The notes under the pieces: model-generated
The model's input: the letters and a program-made list of their open reading frames with translations, nothing else
Told to the model about the DNA's origin: nothing
Databases searched by the model: none
Part shown: piece after piece, positions 1 to 8,654 of the stretch
Layout: each line of letters opens with the position of its first letter
Numbering within the stretch: position 1 is the first letter of the stretch
Translations under genes and position numbers: made by a program
Assembly (NCBI GenBank): GCA_021780815.1
Contig: JAJXYC010000002.1
Span: forward strand, 117,257-181,256
Reading direction: 5' to 3'
DNA from: Bacteroidota bacterium
GTDB lineage: Bacteria; Bacteroidota; Ignavibacteria; Kapaibacteriales; UBA2268
Length of the DNA stretch: 64,000 nt

Positions 1-479
1 TCCTTTACAGAAACAATAGATTGAATTTGATTATGAGCAGAGATTTTGTTTATTTTACTTTGCTCGCTATTTGTTATTTGATTATTCATCATATAAGAAT
101 TTTGATTAGCCGTATAAACTTTGTTTAATTTGGTAAATTGATTACCAAAATGGTCAATATTCAAAAGTAAAGCAAAGAATATTAAAATAGAAGCGGCTAT
201 AGAATATTGAAAAAATACCACCTTGCGATTTTTTTTGTTATTAGAAAGATAAGCATCTTCTTGCATACGTGAAACAATTGATTTTTCTACCGAATTGAAG
301 AAATTTTCAGGATATGCGATATCGTCATTTGCTTTTTGAATTTCATAATCAATTTCAACAAATGACTGAAAATCATTTTTCAACTCAGAATCTTGATTAA
401 TCATATCACGCAACAAGTTATCTTCTTCCCGAGTAATTTCGCCATCGAGATAGCGAAAAATTAACTTATGCTGTTTCAT
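1..479 (-). CDS. anti-sigma factor-like membrane protein (C-terminus cut by window edge)
   Basis: The frame stays open from an ATG at 479 to the window edge, giving about 159 residues. The N-terminal 80 residues are acidic and helical, like the cytoplasmic part of anti-sigma proteins that follow ECF sigma genes. One hydrophobic segment (about residues 85-102) is followed by an Asn/Gln-rich stretch that would lie in the periplasm. No zinc-binding HxxxCxxC motif is visible. The start overlaps the end of the sigma gene by 14 bases, so the two are probably translationally coupled. The layout matches the second sigma/anti-sigma pair at 32841-34773. The anti-sigma role is inferred from position and architecture, not from a recognised domain. 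Confidence 0.6.
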   Translation of the reverse strand, partial: MKQHKLIFRYLDGEITREEDNLLRDMINQDSELKNDFQSFVEIDYEIQKANDDIAYPENFFNSVEKSIVSRMQEDAYLSNNKKNRKVVFFQYSIAASILIFFALLLNIDHFGNQFTKLNKVYTANQNSYMMNNQITNSEQSKINKISAHNQIQSIVSVK

Positions 480-1029
480 TTAATTCCCTCATTAAAGGTT
501 CAAGAGTTTCTTTTAATTTAAGACGAGCACGATGAACACGGACTTTAGCTAGCGATAAATCAATATCCAAAATTTCGGCAATTTCTTTATATGAAAAATC
601 TTCCATATCCCGCAACACAACAGCTTCACGTAAAGATAAAGGTAATTTTGCAAGTTGCAACTCAATGTATTCTTTCATTCCTATCTTTAAATAATTTTTA
701 GGAGCAAAACCATAATCCAACTCTGTAATTGCTTGCGTATTCTTTCTTTTACGAATAAAATTGATGCATGTGTTTCTTGCTGTAATAAAGAGCCAACTTT
801 CAAAATTACCACCGTTAAATGTGCTTATCCTTTCATACACTCTGATGAAAGTTTCTTGGAATGCATCTTGTGCTGACGCTTCATCACCCAAAATCCTTAA
901 ACAAAATCGGTATATTGCTTTTTTAAAATAAGAAAATAAATAATTAAAAGATTGTATATCACCTTTTTTAAAATCCAAGGCTGCTTGGTTTATCTTTGTG
1001 TGGTTAATATCTTTTTTACTTATTCCCAT
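466..1029 (-). CDS. ECF-type RNA polymerase sigma factor
   Basis: A 187-residue sigma-70 family protein. Region 2 is visible in the first half (YRFCLRILGDEASAQDAFQE, then FESWLFITARNTCINFIRK), and region 4 near the end (LPLSLREAVVLRDMEDFSYK followed by EIAEILDIDLSLAKVRVHRA, a helix-turn-helix). Length and layout are those of extracytoplasmic-function sigma factors, which direct RNA polymerase to a small regulon when an anti-sigma partner releases them. I start at the ATG at 1029 rather than the upstream GTG at 1038. The gene overlaps the downstream anti-sigma-like gene by 14 bases. The signal and regulon cannot be read from the sequence. Confidence 0.92.
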   Translation of the reverse strand: MGISKKDINHTKINQAALDFKKGDIQSFNYLFSYFKKAIYRFCLRILGDEASAQDAFQETFIRVYERISTFNGGNFESWLFITARNTCINFIRKRKNTQAITELDYGFAPKNYLKIGMKEYIELQLAKLPLSLREAVVLRDMEDFSYKEIAEILDIDLSLAKVRVHRARLKLKETLEPLMRELNETA

Positions 1030-1209
1030 ATTCCGCACTTGTCTTAAATATAATTACAATTGAAATAGCCAAAAAGTTACAATTCTTATATTTTTTTTTA
1101 ATAATTTTAAAATTACAATCTACATAACTTACAAAATTAAGAAATAATTAGAGATTTTTTTGAGAGTTTTTTTTATGTTAATTTTTGAAAAGGAATTTAA
1201 GCAATTTGT

Positions 1210-2916
1210 TTAAAGTAAGTTAAATTTGTTTATAATAATGTTTCCCACTTCGTCCAGTGTTTTGCCGAATACTATTATTCCTTCACGGTGTCCACCCATT
1301 ACTATAAATTTTTCATTAAACAAGTAGTTTTTCCTTTGGAATATTTTTTTTATTTCATTTGCCATTTCAGTCGTTCCATAGCCGATATTGCTGTTTGTTG
1401 TGGGGGCTTTATTTATAAATTTTTCCCATAACTTCAAATTATGAATATGAATAACTGCATTAGTTTCAGGAGATATTTCATAAATAATTGCATGAGATAA
1501 AGATTCCGATGACGCTTTTATTGGACCGACACAATCAACTATATTTTCTTGAATATTGTAATTATTAACTAAAGTGTAATGTTGATTGTCTAAATTTTTC
1601 AAATTTCCCGTTGCTGAACCAGTAATAATGAATTCATTATTTTTTTGCCTAATGCTAATATTCCCGAAACCAATCCCATTTGGATAAGCACCAATTAAAC
1701 CTAAATTATAAAGTTTATTCCTCCATTTATTTATTTCTGTTATATTTTCATTTGATAATGGCTCTGATTTTGTCCAGTTACAAATAAATTTAATATAACC
1801 TTCTTCATAAGTTTTTTTTCGTTCAGGGAATAAATTAAAAATATCTTTTTCATTAGGTTTGCAAATTCCTCTTTCCGTAATAAGACCTGTGAGCAACTTT
1901 GCAGGCGTAATATCAAAGCCAAAATTAATAGCAGGACTTTCTTTTGGAGTAATTAGCATATTTTCTATTTGTCCATTAACTATCCCGTCCACGTATTTCA
2001 CTTCATTGGCATCTCTTTCTTCAATTGGAATTTCATTTATACCATCTTTTATATTCCAATCAAAAGTTGAAGAAGGAAAGGCAACAAAAAAAGGCACATT
2101 GTTTTCTTTTGCCGCTAATGCTTTTAAATATGTCCCAATTTTATTAGCAACATCACCTGTATATGTAACCCTATCAGCACCTACAATACATAAGTCCACC
2201 ATTCCCTTTTGCATTAAATAACCACCCACATTATCTGCGATTATATGATGAGGAATCCCTTGATTTAGTAATTCCCAAGCAGTAAGCTTAGCACCTTGAT
2301 TTCTCGGTCTTGTTTCATCGACCCAAATATGTATCTTTATCCCTTGTTTATGAGCTTCATATATTGGTGCTAATGCTGTACCATAATCTACCATTGCCAA
2401 CCACCCAGCATTGCAATGAGTTAAGATATTTACAACTTCTCCATTTTTCTGTTTGCTGATTTGTTCAATAATTTTAAATCCATTGTAACCAATTCTTTTG
2501 CAATTATCAATATCCGTAAATTTAATTTCTTCCGCAGTTTTCAATGCCATCTGAATTTTTTCATCTATATTGTCTGAACTTCCAATTGCTTCTAATTGCC
2601 TCTCAACTGCCCAAGCTAAATTGATTGCTGTTGGTCTAGTAGATTGAAGTTTTTGGGCAACAGTGTTTATATATTCATCGAATCCATCTTTTGGAAAGGT
2701 AAGTGTAGCAAGATACATCCCATAAGCCGCTGTTACGCCAATTAATCCCGCTCCCCTGATATGCATGTCTTTTATTGCTTGTATTACATCTTCTACCGAA
2801 GTTAAATCTTCTATAACAAACTGATGAGGTAAATAACGTTGATCAATAACTCGTACTACTCTTATATCATCTTCTTTTAGCCATATTGTATGGTAATATT
2901 TATTATTTACTTTCAT
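1210..2916 (-). CDS. mtnA: fusion: methylthioribose-1-phosphate isomerase (MtnA) + class II aldolase/MtnB-like domain
   Basis: Residues about 1-350 are the MtnA/eIF2B-like isomerase of the methionine salvage pathway, which converts 5-methylthioribose-1-phosphate to methylthioribulose-1-phosphate. Key stretches are IRGAGLIGVTAAYGMYLA, ILTHCNAGWLA (catalytic Cys) and GADRVTYTGDVANKIGTY (catalytic Asp). The last 190 residues are a class II aldolase/adducin domain with the metal-binding pair HIH in AVIHIHN and a C-terminal GGHREGIIVFG. This resembles MtnB, the dehydratase for the next step. The two consecutive enzymes would then be one polypeptide. I moved the start from 2955 to the ATG at 2916, because a good ribosome-binding site (GAGGT) lies just upstream and the longer version would translate it. 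Confidence 0.88.
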   Translation of the reverse strand: MKVNNKYYHTIWLKEDDIRVVRVIDQRYLPHQFVIEDLTSVEDVIQAIKDMHIRGAGLIGVTAAYGMYLATLTFPKDGFDEYINTVAQKLQSTRPTAINLAWAVERQLEAIGSSDNIDEKIQMALKTAEEIKFTDIDNCKRIGYNGFKIIEQISKQKNGEVVNILTHCNAGWLAMVDYGTALAPIYEAHKQGIKIHIWVDETRPRNQGAKLTAWELLNQGIPHHIIADNVGGYLMQKGMVDLCIVGADRVTYTGDVANKIGTYLKALAAKENNVPFFVAFPSSTFDWNIKDGINEIPIEERDANEVKYVDGIVNGQIENMLITPKESPAINFGFDITPAKLLTGLITERGICKPNEKDIFNLFPERKKTYEEGYIKFICNWTKSEPLSNENITEINKWRNKLYNLGLIGAYPNGIGFGNISIRQKNNEFIITGSATGNLKNLDNQHYTLVNNYNIQENIVDCVGPIKASSESLSHAIIYEISPETNAVIHIHNLKLWEKFINKAPTTNSNIGYGTTEMANEIKKIFQRKNYLFNEKFIVMGGHREGIIVFGKTLDEVGNIIINKFNLL

Positions 2917-3052
2917 TAATACCTCAAATTGATTAAATAACAATAAAATCATCAATATATTACTATTGATGATTTTAAATAATAAACTATTTATAATCTA
3001 TTAGCAGAATAACACACTTATCCAATTAATAAACAATATAAATCAATCTTTG

Positions 3053-3340
3053 CTATTGCGTTTTAGATTTTAATTTATTTGTAGTTACCTTTACTTTACT
3101 TTTTAAAGCATCTAATTTTTGTTTTGTTTTTGGACTATTTGCAATTTCTTTGCCTTTTTTAATAGCGGCTTTTGCTCCTTCTTTTCCTAATTGCCACCCT
3201 GCACCATAAGCAGCCGCATTTTTTACTTTGCTAACTAAACCTTGTTTCTTATGTGTTGGAAGTTTCGGTTTGCAATCCAAAGTTTGAGTTGCAATAACCA
3301 TTGCAAATAAAATCAATAATACAATAACAAACTTATTCAT
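3053..3340 (-). CDS. small secreted lysine-rich protein of unknown function
   Basis: A 95-residue protein that begins with a clear signal peptide (MNKFVIVLLILFAMVIATQT). The mature part is rich in Lys and Ala and has almost no acidic residues. A middle stretch (NAAAYGAGWQLGKEGAKAAI) has regularly spaced small residues, as in a glycine-zipper helix, and the tail is a run of Lys-rich helices. A ribosome-binding site (AGGT) sits about 8 bases before the ATG. I do not recognise a family. It stands alone between mtnA and a membrane protein, both on the same strand, with gaps of over 100 bases. Confidence 0.6.
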   Translation of the reverse strand: MNKFVIVLLILFAMVIATQTLDCKPKLPTHKKQGLVSKVKNAAAYGAGWQLGKEGAKAAIKKGKEIANSPKTKQKLDALKSKVKVTTNKLKSKTQ

Positions 3341-3473
3341 TATTTTACCTAAAAATTAATATTAAATTTACAATATTAAATTTACAATATTGAATAAACA
3401 TTAAAAATAAGAAACGAACCTAATCATTATGAATTCTAGTTGCTCCATAAAAAATATCTTATTATGGCATTAG

Positions 3474-4283
3474 TTATTTAGGTAATTTGGTATAATCAAT
3501 CTCTGAACCCAAAACACTATGTGGAACTAAATAAACAACAATAGTAACAATCGTCGCAATAATAGCCCAATACTTTCTCTCAGGATGTTTTTTCAACTGG
3601 AACACAGTAACAATCCAAGCAATAAATACTAACAAAGTTTTATTATCAGTTAAATCATGCCCGAAGGGCCAACCAGTCCAAAATGCTCCAAAAGCCAAAT
3701 ATTGCACAATTGGACCAAGAATTAAACCACCAATAATCATTAAATTCATTGTAAAAAGTGAATAAGCATAGGTTCTATTACCTTTATAGAAAGCCTCCAA
3801 TCCAGCACGTAATGAATAAACCATACCTACAAACATAAATAAAATATGTGGGTATAAAATATACGGCGGCACAACACCTTTAAATCTAATAATAACTGGT
3901 TCAGCAGTTAATGTTTTGTTGTTTCCTGTAAAATCAACTAAAGATATTTGATATATTACCTTCCCAGCAGGTGGTTGTTCTGGAATACTTGCTAAAAGAT
4001 AGTCGCCATCTCGCTTTAATTGTTTAACAGTCCAATCATCATTACTTTTAAATCTTTTATATTTAATATATGCTAATACATTTTGATTTTGCACTTTAAT
4101 CTTTATTATATCATCACCCGGTCCATCGTTGCTTCGTGGTAATTTGTATTTTACAACTTCGTTATTAAAAGTTATACTGCCCGAAACAGGGTATGTTGGA
4201 CCTGTCATCCTTTGATATACTGCAAGAACAAGCATTAGAACAAATGCTACAACCCACAATAAAATCGACCTCGATTTTTTCAT
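3474..4283 (-). CDS. membrane protein with periplasmic beta-type domain, unknown function
   Basis: A 269-residue protein. An N-terminal membrane anchor (about residues 8-25) is followed by a soluble segment of about 110 residues, rich in beta-strand patterns and probably periplasmic. Four more membrane helices follow (starting near VPPYILYPHILFMFVGMVYS). The ATG at 4283 has an AAGG ribosome-binding site. I do not recognise the family. Conserved-looking polar residues in the membrane part (H, R and E in YPHILFMF and LRAGLEAFYKG) suggest a functional core rather than a simple anchor. No neighbour points to a pathway. Confidence 0.6.
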   Translation of the reverse strand: MKKSRSILLWVVAFVLMLVLAVYQRMTGPTYPVSGSITFNNEVVKYKLPRSNDGPGDDIIKIKVQNQNVLAYIKYKRFKSNDDWTVKQLKRDGDYLLASIPEQPPAGKVIYQISLVDFTGNNKTLTAEPVIIRFKGVVPPYILYPHILFMFVGMVYSLRAGLEAFYKGNRTYAYSLFTMNLMIIGGLILGPIVQYLAFGAFWTGWPFGHDLTDNKTLLVFIAWIVTVFQLKKHPERKYWAIIATIVTIVVYLVPHSVLGSEIDYTKLPK

Positions 4284-4434
4284 TTATAACCTTTTGTTTT
4301 ATACATTAAAAAAAATGCAAATTATCATTTTTTTAGCAAATATTTTATGTTTAACTAAATATTATTTTCAAATTAATTTTACTTGTTTACAATGTTTATT
4401 TAATTATATTTCCTTTCATTTTAAAGAAATTGCG

Positions 4435-4442
4435 TAATTTTG
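4435..4442 (+). promoter_or_regulatory. possible Bacteroidetes-type -7 promoter element (TAATTTTG) for ribH
   Basis: TAATTTTG fits the Bacteroidetes -7 consensus TAnnTTTG and lies 21-28 bases before the ribH ATG. No clear -33 TTTG is present at the usual distance. The call rests on the -7 match and position only. Confidence 0.3.
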
Positions 4443-4462
4443 TAAATAAATTTGAGGTAAAG

Positions 4463-4927
4463 ATGATAAATGTAATTGAAGGCAAATATCTTGGTGAAAA
4501 CAAGAAATTCGGAATAATTGTTTCAAGATTTAACAACTTTGTAACGAATAAATTGCTTGATGGTGCATTAGATGCACTTAATAGGCATAACACAAAAACT
4601 GAGGATGTAACGGTAGTCTATGTTCCCGGCGCTTACGAAATTCCATTGATAGCCAAAAAGATGGCTTCCAGCAAAAAATACGATGCTGTTATCGCATTAG
4701 GTACAGTAATCCGTGGCGCAACTCCTCATTTTGATTATATTGCAAATGAAGTTGCAAAAGGAATTGCGCAAGTAAACTTAGAAATTGGTACTCCTGTTAT
4801 TTTCGGAGTACTCACTACTGACACATTAGAACAAGCCATTGAACGTGCTGGAAGTAAAAGCGGAAATAAAGGTTTTGATGCCGCAATGACCGCATTAGAG
4901 TTAGTTTCCGTGTGCGAACAAATTTGA
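4463..4927 (+). CDS. ribH: 6,7-dimethyl-8-ribityllumazine synthase
   Basis: A 154-residue lumazine synthase, the penultimate enzyme of riboflavin synthesis. It condenses 5-amino-6-ribitylamino-uracil with dihydroxybutanone phosphate and usually forms large icosahedral or decameric shells. Diagnostic stretches are [15 protein letters not shown] (substrate-binding loop), [18 protein letters not shown] (catalytic His region) and [15 protein letters not shown]. The length is normal. I chose the ATG at 4463 because GAGG lies 6 bases upstream and family members begin near [10 protein letters not shown]. The upstream in-frame start at 4430 would add an unconserved tail. No other riboflavin gene is in the window. 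Confidence 0.95.
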   Translation: MINVIEGKYLGENKKFGIIVSRFNNFVTNKLLDGALDALNRHNTKTEDVTVVYVPGAYEIPLIAKKMASSKKYDAVIALGTVIRGATPHFDYIANEVAKGIAQVNLEIGTPVIFGVLTTDTLEQAIERAGSKSGNKGFDAAMTALELVSVCEQI

Positions 4928-4973
4928 TTTTTTTGATTTTGTATCTTATATAATTTTGCTAATCTTCAAAAAC

Positions 4974-5083
4974 GATTGTCTCAAAAGTTGTATTTGAATA
5001 TGAACAAATCTTAATTTTTAAGTTATTAATTATAATACTTGAGTTAATTAAAAATGTTATACAATCAATCTTTTGAGACAGTC
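4974..5083. repeat. MITE-like element with ~17-bp inverted ends
   Basis: The left end GATTGTCTCAAAAGTTG (4974-4990) and the right end CAATCTTTTGAGACAGTC (5066-5083) are near-perfect inverted repeats separated by about 75 AT-rich bases with no gene. GACTGTCTCAAAAG-type ends are common in insertion sequences, so this may be a miniature non-autonomous element. It could alternatively be a large terminator between ribH and the convergent gene at 5128. No target duplication is obvious. Confidence 0.45.
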
Positions 5084-5127
5084 TTATATTTTCCGTTTTG
5101 CTATATTTAATTATAATTCCATCATCA

Positions 5128-5643
5128 CTACATTTGACTAAACTGCGAAAAGCGAGATAATACTAATTGCAATTCGTTTTGCTTTTGAGTGCCAATTAAC
5201 AATTTTTTGCCATCTTTAAACTCAATTTGCAATCCAATATTTCCCGAAATATTGTATGCCTTACCTCGTCCAAGACCACCTAATCTTATTCCCCAACCAC
5301 CATATTCAAATATTGGACGATATTTTCGAATATAACACTTGGAAATTTGGGAAAAAGGATAATTCTTGTATTTAATTATCAAAGGTAAAAATCTTACAGA
5401 AATACCTTGTTCTGTAATTATTGTCTCTAATTTGAGGCTATAATATAAAAATAATGATGATAAAGACAAAACCAGAATAATAACAATATGGATATTTCTC
5501 GCAGGATGTTGTCCAATAGGCTGATTTAACAATACTTGTGCAACAAAAGTATAGATTATAAAAAAATTTGCTATAACTAATAACAACCATATCCAAATTT
5601 GTTTAAACTTTTGGACTTCTTGAAATAATATTTGACCTATCAT
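5128..5643 (-). CDS. DUF6141-like membrane protein
   Basis: A 171-residue protein with two adjacent membrane helices (about residues 16-38 and 50-68). The cytoplasmic part contains the stretches EYGGWGIRLGGLGRGKAYN, then SGNIGLQIEFKDGKKLLIGT. This arrangement, two helices then a PH-like beta domain with GGWGIR and KAYNxSG motifs, recalls the DUF6141 family, whose function is unknown. The ATG at 5643 has AAGG upstream. It is convergent with ribH across the inverted-repeat element. Confidence 0.65.
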   Translation of the reverse strand: MIGQILFQEVQKFKQIWIWLLLVIANFFIIYTFVAQVLLNQPIGQHPARNIHIVIILVLSLSSLFLYYSLKLETIITEQGISVRFLPLIIKYKNYPFSQISKCYIRKYRPIFEYGGWGIRLGGLGRGKAYNISGNIGLQIEFKDGKKLLIGTQKQNELQLVLSRFSQFSQM

Positions 5644-5762
5644 AACCTTATAAAATTAGTTTATACAAAATTACAAAAAAATACAATATTGTTGAAGCAT
5701 ATTATTTTTACTTGTGGAGAACTTAAACTTCTATGCAAAAGTATTAAGAAGGAAATTTTTCT

Positions 5763-5770
5763 TAAATTTG
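5763..5770 (+). promoter_or_regulatory. possible -7 promoter element (TAAATTTG)
   Basis: TAAATTTG is an exact match to the Bacteroidetes -7 consensus TAnnTTTG and lies 45 bases before the start of the P-loop gene at 5815. A matching -33 box is not evident. Confidence 0.3.
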
Positions 5771-5814
5771 AAATTGCAAAAGTTTCAAACTAATATAAAA
5801 GATATAAAAGAATA

Positions 5815-6408
5815 ATGTCAACAATAATAAATTTATTTGGCGGACCGGGTTCAGGCAAAACAACAATGGCAGCTGCTTTGTTCCATGAACTTAAAATTTT
5901 ACACTATAGCACGGAAATAGTTTCTGAATTTGCAAAAGATATGATCTTGGAGCATAATTCTCAATCTTTGGATAATCAATTTTATATAACAGGGAACCAA
6001 GCATATCGCCAATGGTGTGCTTCATTAGTTTATGACTATGTAATTATTGACTCACCCATTCTTTTAGGTGCAATCTATAATAAAAATAAAAATATTTCAA
6101 ATGAATTTAACGCCTTTTTATTAAAATACCACAAGGAATTTAATAATATCAACATCTATATAAAACGTGAACAAAATTGGAATTACAATACAAAAGGTAG
6201 ATTACATAACATTGAAGAATCTTTAAATAAAGATAAAGAAATTTATGACTTTCTCGTTGATAATAATATTGAATTTTATGAAGTAAACAAATTGGAAAAC
6301 AATATTGCAAAAAAGATATTGAGAAATTTATTAAAGATTAAAGAAATTGATTATAAGCCAGATTACTTTACTTTATATCAAGAAGATGCTCGCTCTTTAA
6401 AACAATAA
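5815..6408 (+). CDS. AAA_28/NadR-like P-loop ATPase (putative nucleotide kinase)
   Basis: A 197-residue P-loop NTPase. The Walker A motif GGPGSGKTT is at residues 9-17. A Walker B-like YVIIDSPILL follows near residue 80, and a lid-like basic segment (IKREQNWNYNTKGR) near residue 120. This arrangement fits the AAA_28/NadR kinase-type ATPases, often found as stand-alone genes and in phages, where the substrate is usually unknown. Conserved surroundings such as EIVSEFAKDMI and NQAYRQ are typical of that family. The gene stands alone on its strand, 86 bases before the next. Confidence 0.7.
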   Translation: MSTIINLFGGPGSGKTTMAAALFHELKILHYSTEIVSEFAKDMILEHNSQSLDNQFYITGNQAYRQWCASLVYDYVIIDSPILLGAIYNKNKNISNEFNAFLLKYHKEFNNINIYIKREQNWNYNTKGRLHNIEESLNKDKEIYDFLVDNNIEFYEVNKLENNIAKKILRNLLKIKEIDYKPDYFTLYQEDARSLKQ

Positions 6409-6494
6409 AATAATAATTATTATTAATTACATAGTTTTTATATAATTTTTATTAAATTACATTTAAATATATTCTATTTTAAAAGGAGTTTTTT

Positions 6495-7154
6495 ATGAAA
6501 AAAATATTTTACTTGTTATTAATTGTAACATTATCTGTTGTTTTTACCTCGTGCGACCAATTATTTGGCTCAAAAGAAGGACCAAATGATTTAGGAGGTA
6601 ATACAAATGTAGATTATGCTCAACCTGGCTCAACATTTACAGGTTCAATAAAAATCGGAGATAATTATTTAGACGTCATAAACAATATGGCAGTTACAAA
6701 GAATGATAACGGAATTGCAACTATTCATATTAATGCAAAAACAAAAGATATAACACAATTACAACCATACCTATCTTTGCTACCTCCAAGTGCATTCGAT
6801 GACAGTGGTAATATCAGTGCTGATTTCAAACTAAAAATTACCACAGATGGCATTCAAGATTATTTTAACAAAGATGGCAAAGCCCATACAATTGTAAAAT
6901 ATAACTCCAATGTTGGAGACAAATACCAACTCACTAAATCTGATGGCACAACCATAACAAGAACTGTGACAGGAAAAGATACCTCTGATGTTTTCCCTTG
7001 GGGATTATATTTAATTAAAACTATAACAGTTGAACAAGATTCACGTATTCCCGGAATTAGTAAAATTATTATGAAAGCAAATCATAAATTTGGACTTGTT
7101 TTTATTAGTTTTGTAATGGACGATAACTCCATTGTTAGCTCTGTTATTTTGTAA
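6495..7154 (+). CDS. lipoprotein of unknown function
   Basis: A 219-residue protein with a lipoprotein signal peptide. The lipobox ends in FTSC and the mature protein would start at Cys20. A short acidic/Gly linker follows (KEGPNDLGGNTNVD), as expected of an outer-membrane or periplasmic lipoprotein. The rest has beta-strand patterns without a recognised domain. A strong ribosome-binding site (AAGGAG) precedes the ATG. The next two genes follow within 20 bases each, so 6495-8505 may be one transcript. Confidence 0.6.
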   Translation: MKKIFYLLLIVTLSVVFTSCDQLFGSKEGPNDLGGNTNVDYAQPGSTFTGSIKIGDNYLDVINNMAVTKNDNGIATIHINAKTKDITQLQPYLSLLPPSAFDDSGNISADFKLKITTDGIQDYFNKDGKAHTIVKYNSNVGDKYQLTKSDGTTITRTVTGKDTSDVFPWGLYLIKTITVEQDSRIPGISKIIMKANHKFGLVFISFVMDDNSIVSSVIL

Positions 7155-7172
7155 AACTTAATTGAGATTAAA

Positions 7173-7655
7173 ATGAAAATTGATAGTGAGAACTTTGCAG
7201 AAGGCAAATATTTATTACCCTATAAATATAAATATTTGGCTTATTCTTCCTTTGTACTTGGTCTGATTTTATTTGTTATTAGATTTATTTACGGAATAAA
7301 ATTAGAAATTTTGAACTGGAAAGTTTTTGCAATTTATTCCAGTTTCTTTGATACTAAAATTTTTAGTATAGTACAAAACAATATGAGCGAGGAAATTACA
7401 CTTTTCTTTTTATTAATTGGTATTAACTTTTTAATAATTACTCGTGAGAAAAAAGAATTTCTTGAATTGCAGTTTTTGCGATTAAAAATTTTCGTTATTT
7501 CACTAATCATAAATTTAGCAATTATGCTCATTGCTAATTTTACAATTTATGGATTAGCTTTTCTATGGATAACTTTTTTCTCATTAGTAAGTTTCCAAAT
7601 AATTTACGTGTTAATTTTTCAATTCGCAAAGTACCGATTGAATCAAAGAAACTGA
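7173..7655 (+). CDS. small integral membrane protein, unknown function
   Basis: A 160-residue protein with four predicted membrane helices, starting near residues 23, 67, 105 and 125, and short charged loops. It begins 18 bases after the lipoprotein gene and ends 13 bases before the next membrane gene, so it is probably co-transcribed with both. No family recognised. Confidence 0.5.
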   Translation: MKIDSENFAEGKYLLPYKYKYLAYSSFVLGLILFVIRFIYGIKLEILNWKVFAIYSSFFDTKIFSIVQNNMSEEITLFFLLIGINFLIITREKKEFLELQFLRLKIFVISLIINLAIMLIANFTIYGLAFLWITFFSLVSFQIIYVLIFQFAKYRLNQRN

Positions 7656-7668
7656 TACGGCAATAAAA

Positions 7669-8505
7669 ATGGCTTCTTCCTTTATGTCTGATTTATATTC
7701 TGCAACTGCTTGGTTATATATAAAAATTTATGAAAATCCATTGTTTTTCTTTGACTATTGGTCTATTATGCACATCATAGCAGGCTTCCTGATTATGATA
7801 ATTTTAAATATTTTCAATTTAAAACACAAGTTTATTATTCTTTTTCTTTTAGTTGTCTTTTGGGAAATATTTGAATTATTGTTCTTATATTTTAATTTCA
7901 ATATCTTCCAACCAGAAACTTTAAAAGACCAAGTTACCGATATTGTTATAGGTATGTTCAGCGGCTTGCTTACACAATATTTTATAATAAATAAAAATAA
8001 CTTATACATCATCAAAAATATAAAACAGCAAGATACAACAATACTTTTGACAGCTTTTTTAATTTCCTTTAATTGGGTGGGATTTTATAATTATCATTAC
8101 AGCGTAAAGGCATTAAACTTCCATGGATTAAATTTATGGGCATTTTCTCTTTGGTTTGTTGGGAATATTGCAATTTTAAAAGGATATTTATTTTTAAGGC
8201 GATTCTTCAAAAATACGTTCTTGCTTGTGCCAGTCTTTGGAATAGTTTACTTTGTTATATTGCTTATTGTTGAATACATAGGCAGATATATATTAGAAAT
8301 AAAAGAGGTTAGTAGTCCACACCATATGCCGTTAATCTTTGGTTTAATTTATGGAAATAATATTTTGCATTTGATGTATATAGTTATGCCTTTTGTTTCC
8401 CTTACTATTTTTAAAATTATTGATTATTCTTTAAACAAAGCTAAGATTCAAAACCAAATAAGCAAAAGCACATCTATCAATTTGATTAAAATAAAATCAG
8501 TATAA
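7669..8505 (+). CDS. multi-pass membrane protein, unknown function
   Basis: A 278-residue protein with about seven membrane helices. The first two carry possibly functional polar residues (WSIMHIIAGF and VVFWEIFELLF). A loop DQVTDIVIGMFSGL follows, a layout that loosely recalls VanZ-like or DUF2238-like membrane proteins. That resemblance is too weak for a name. A second set of helices starts near residue 120. It is the last gene of the tight group 6495-8505. Confidence 0.5.
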   Translation: MASSFMSDLYSATAWLYIKIYENPLFFFDYWSIMHIIAGFLIMIILNIFNLKHKFIILFLLVVFWEIFELLFLYFNFNIFQPETLKDQVTDIVIGMFSGLLTQYFIINKNNLYIIKNIKQQDTTILLTAFLISFNWVGFYNYHYSVKALNFHGLNLWAFSLWFVGNIAILKGYLFLRRFFKNTFLLVPVFGIVYFVILLIVEYIGRYILEIKEVSSPHHMPLIFGLIYGNNILHLMYIVMPFVSLTIFKIIDYSLNKAKIQNQISKSTSINLIKIKSV

Positions 8506-8654
8506 TTTAGCAAACAAATTATCGTATAAAACATACTTTCTACAAGTTTTTAGAAACATTGATTACACTTAAAACAAGTGAAATATTTTTTTTTTGTAAT
8601 TTGCAAATTATTATATAAACAATTATAAAAAAAGAAATTGATAAGAAGGAAAAT

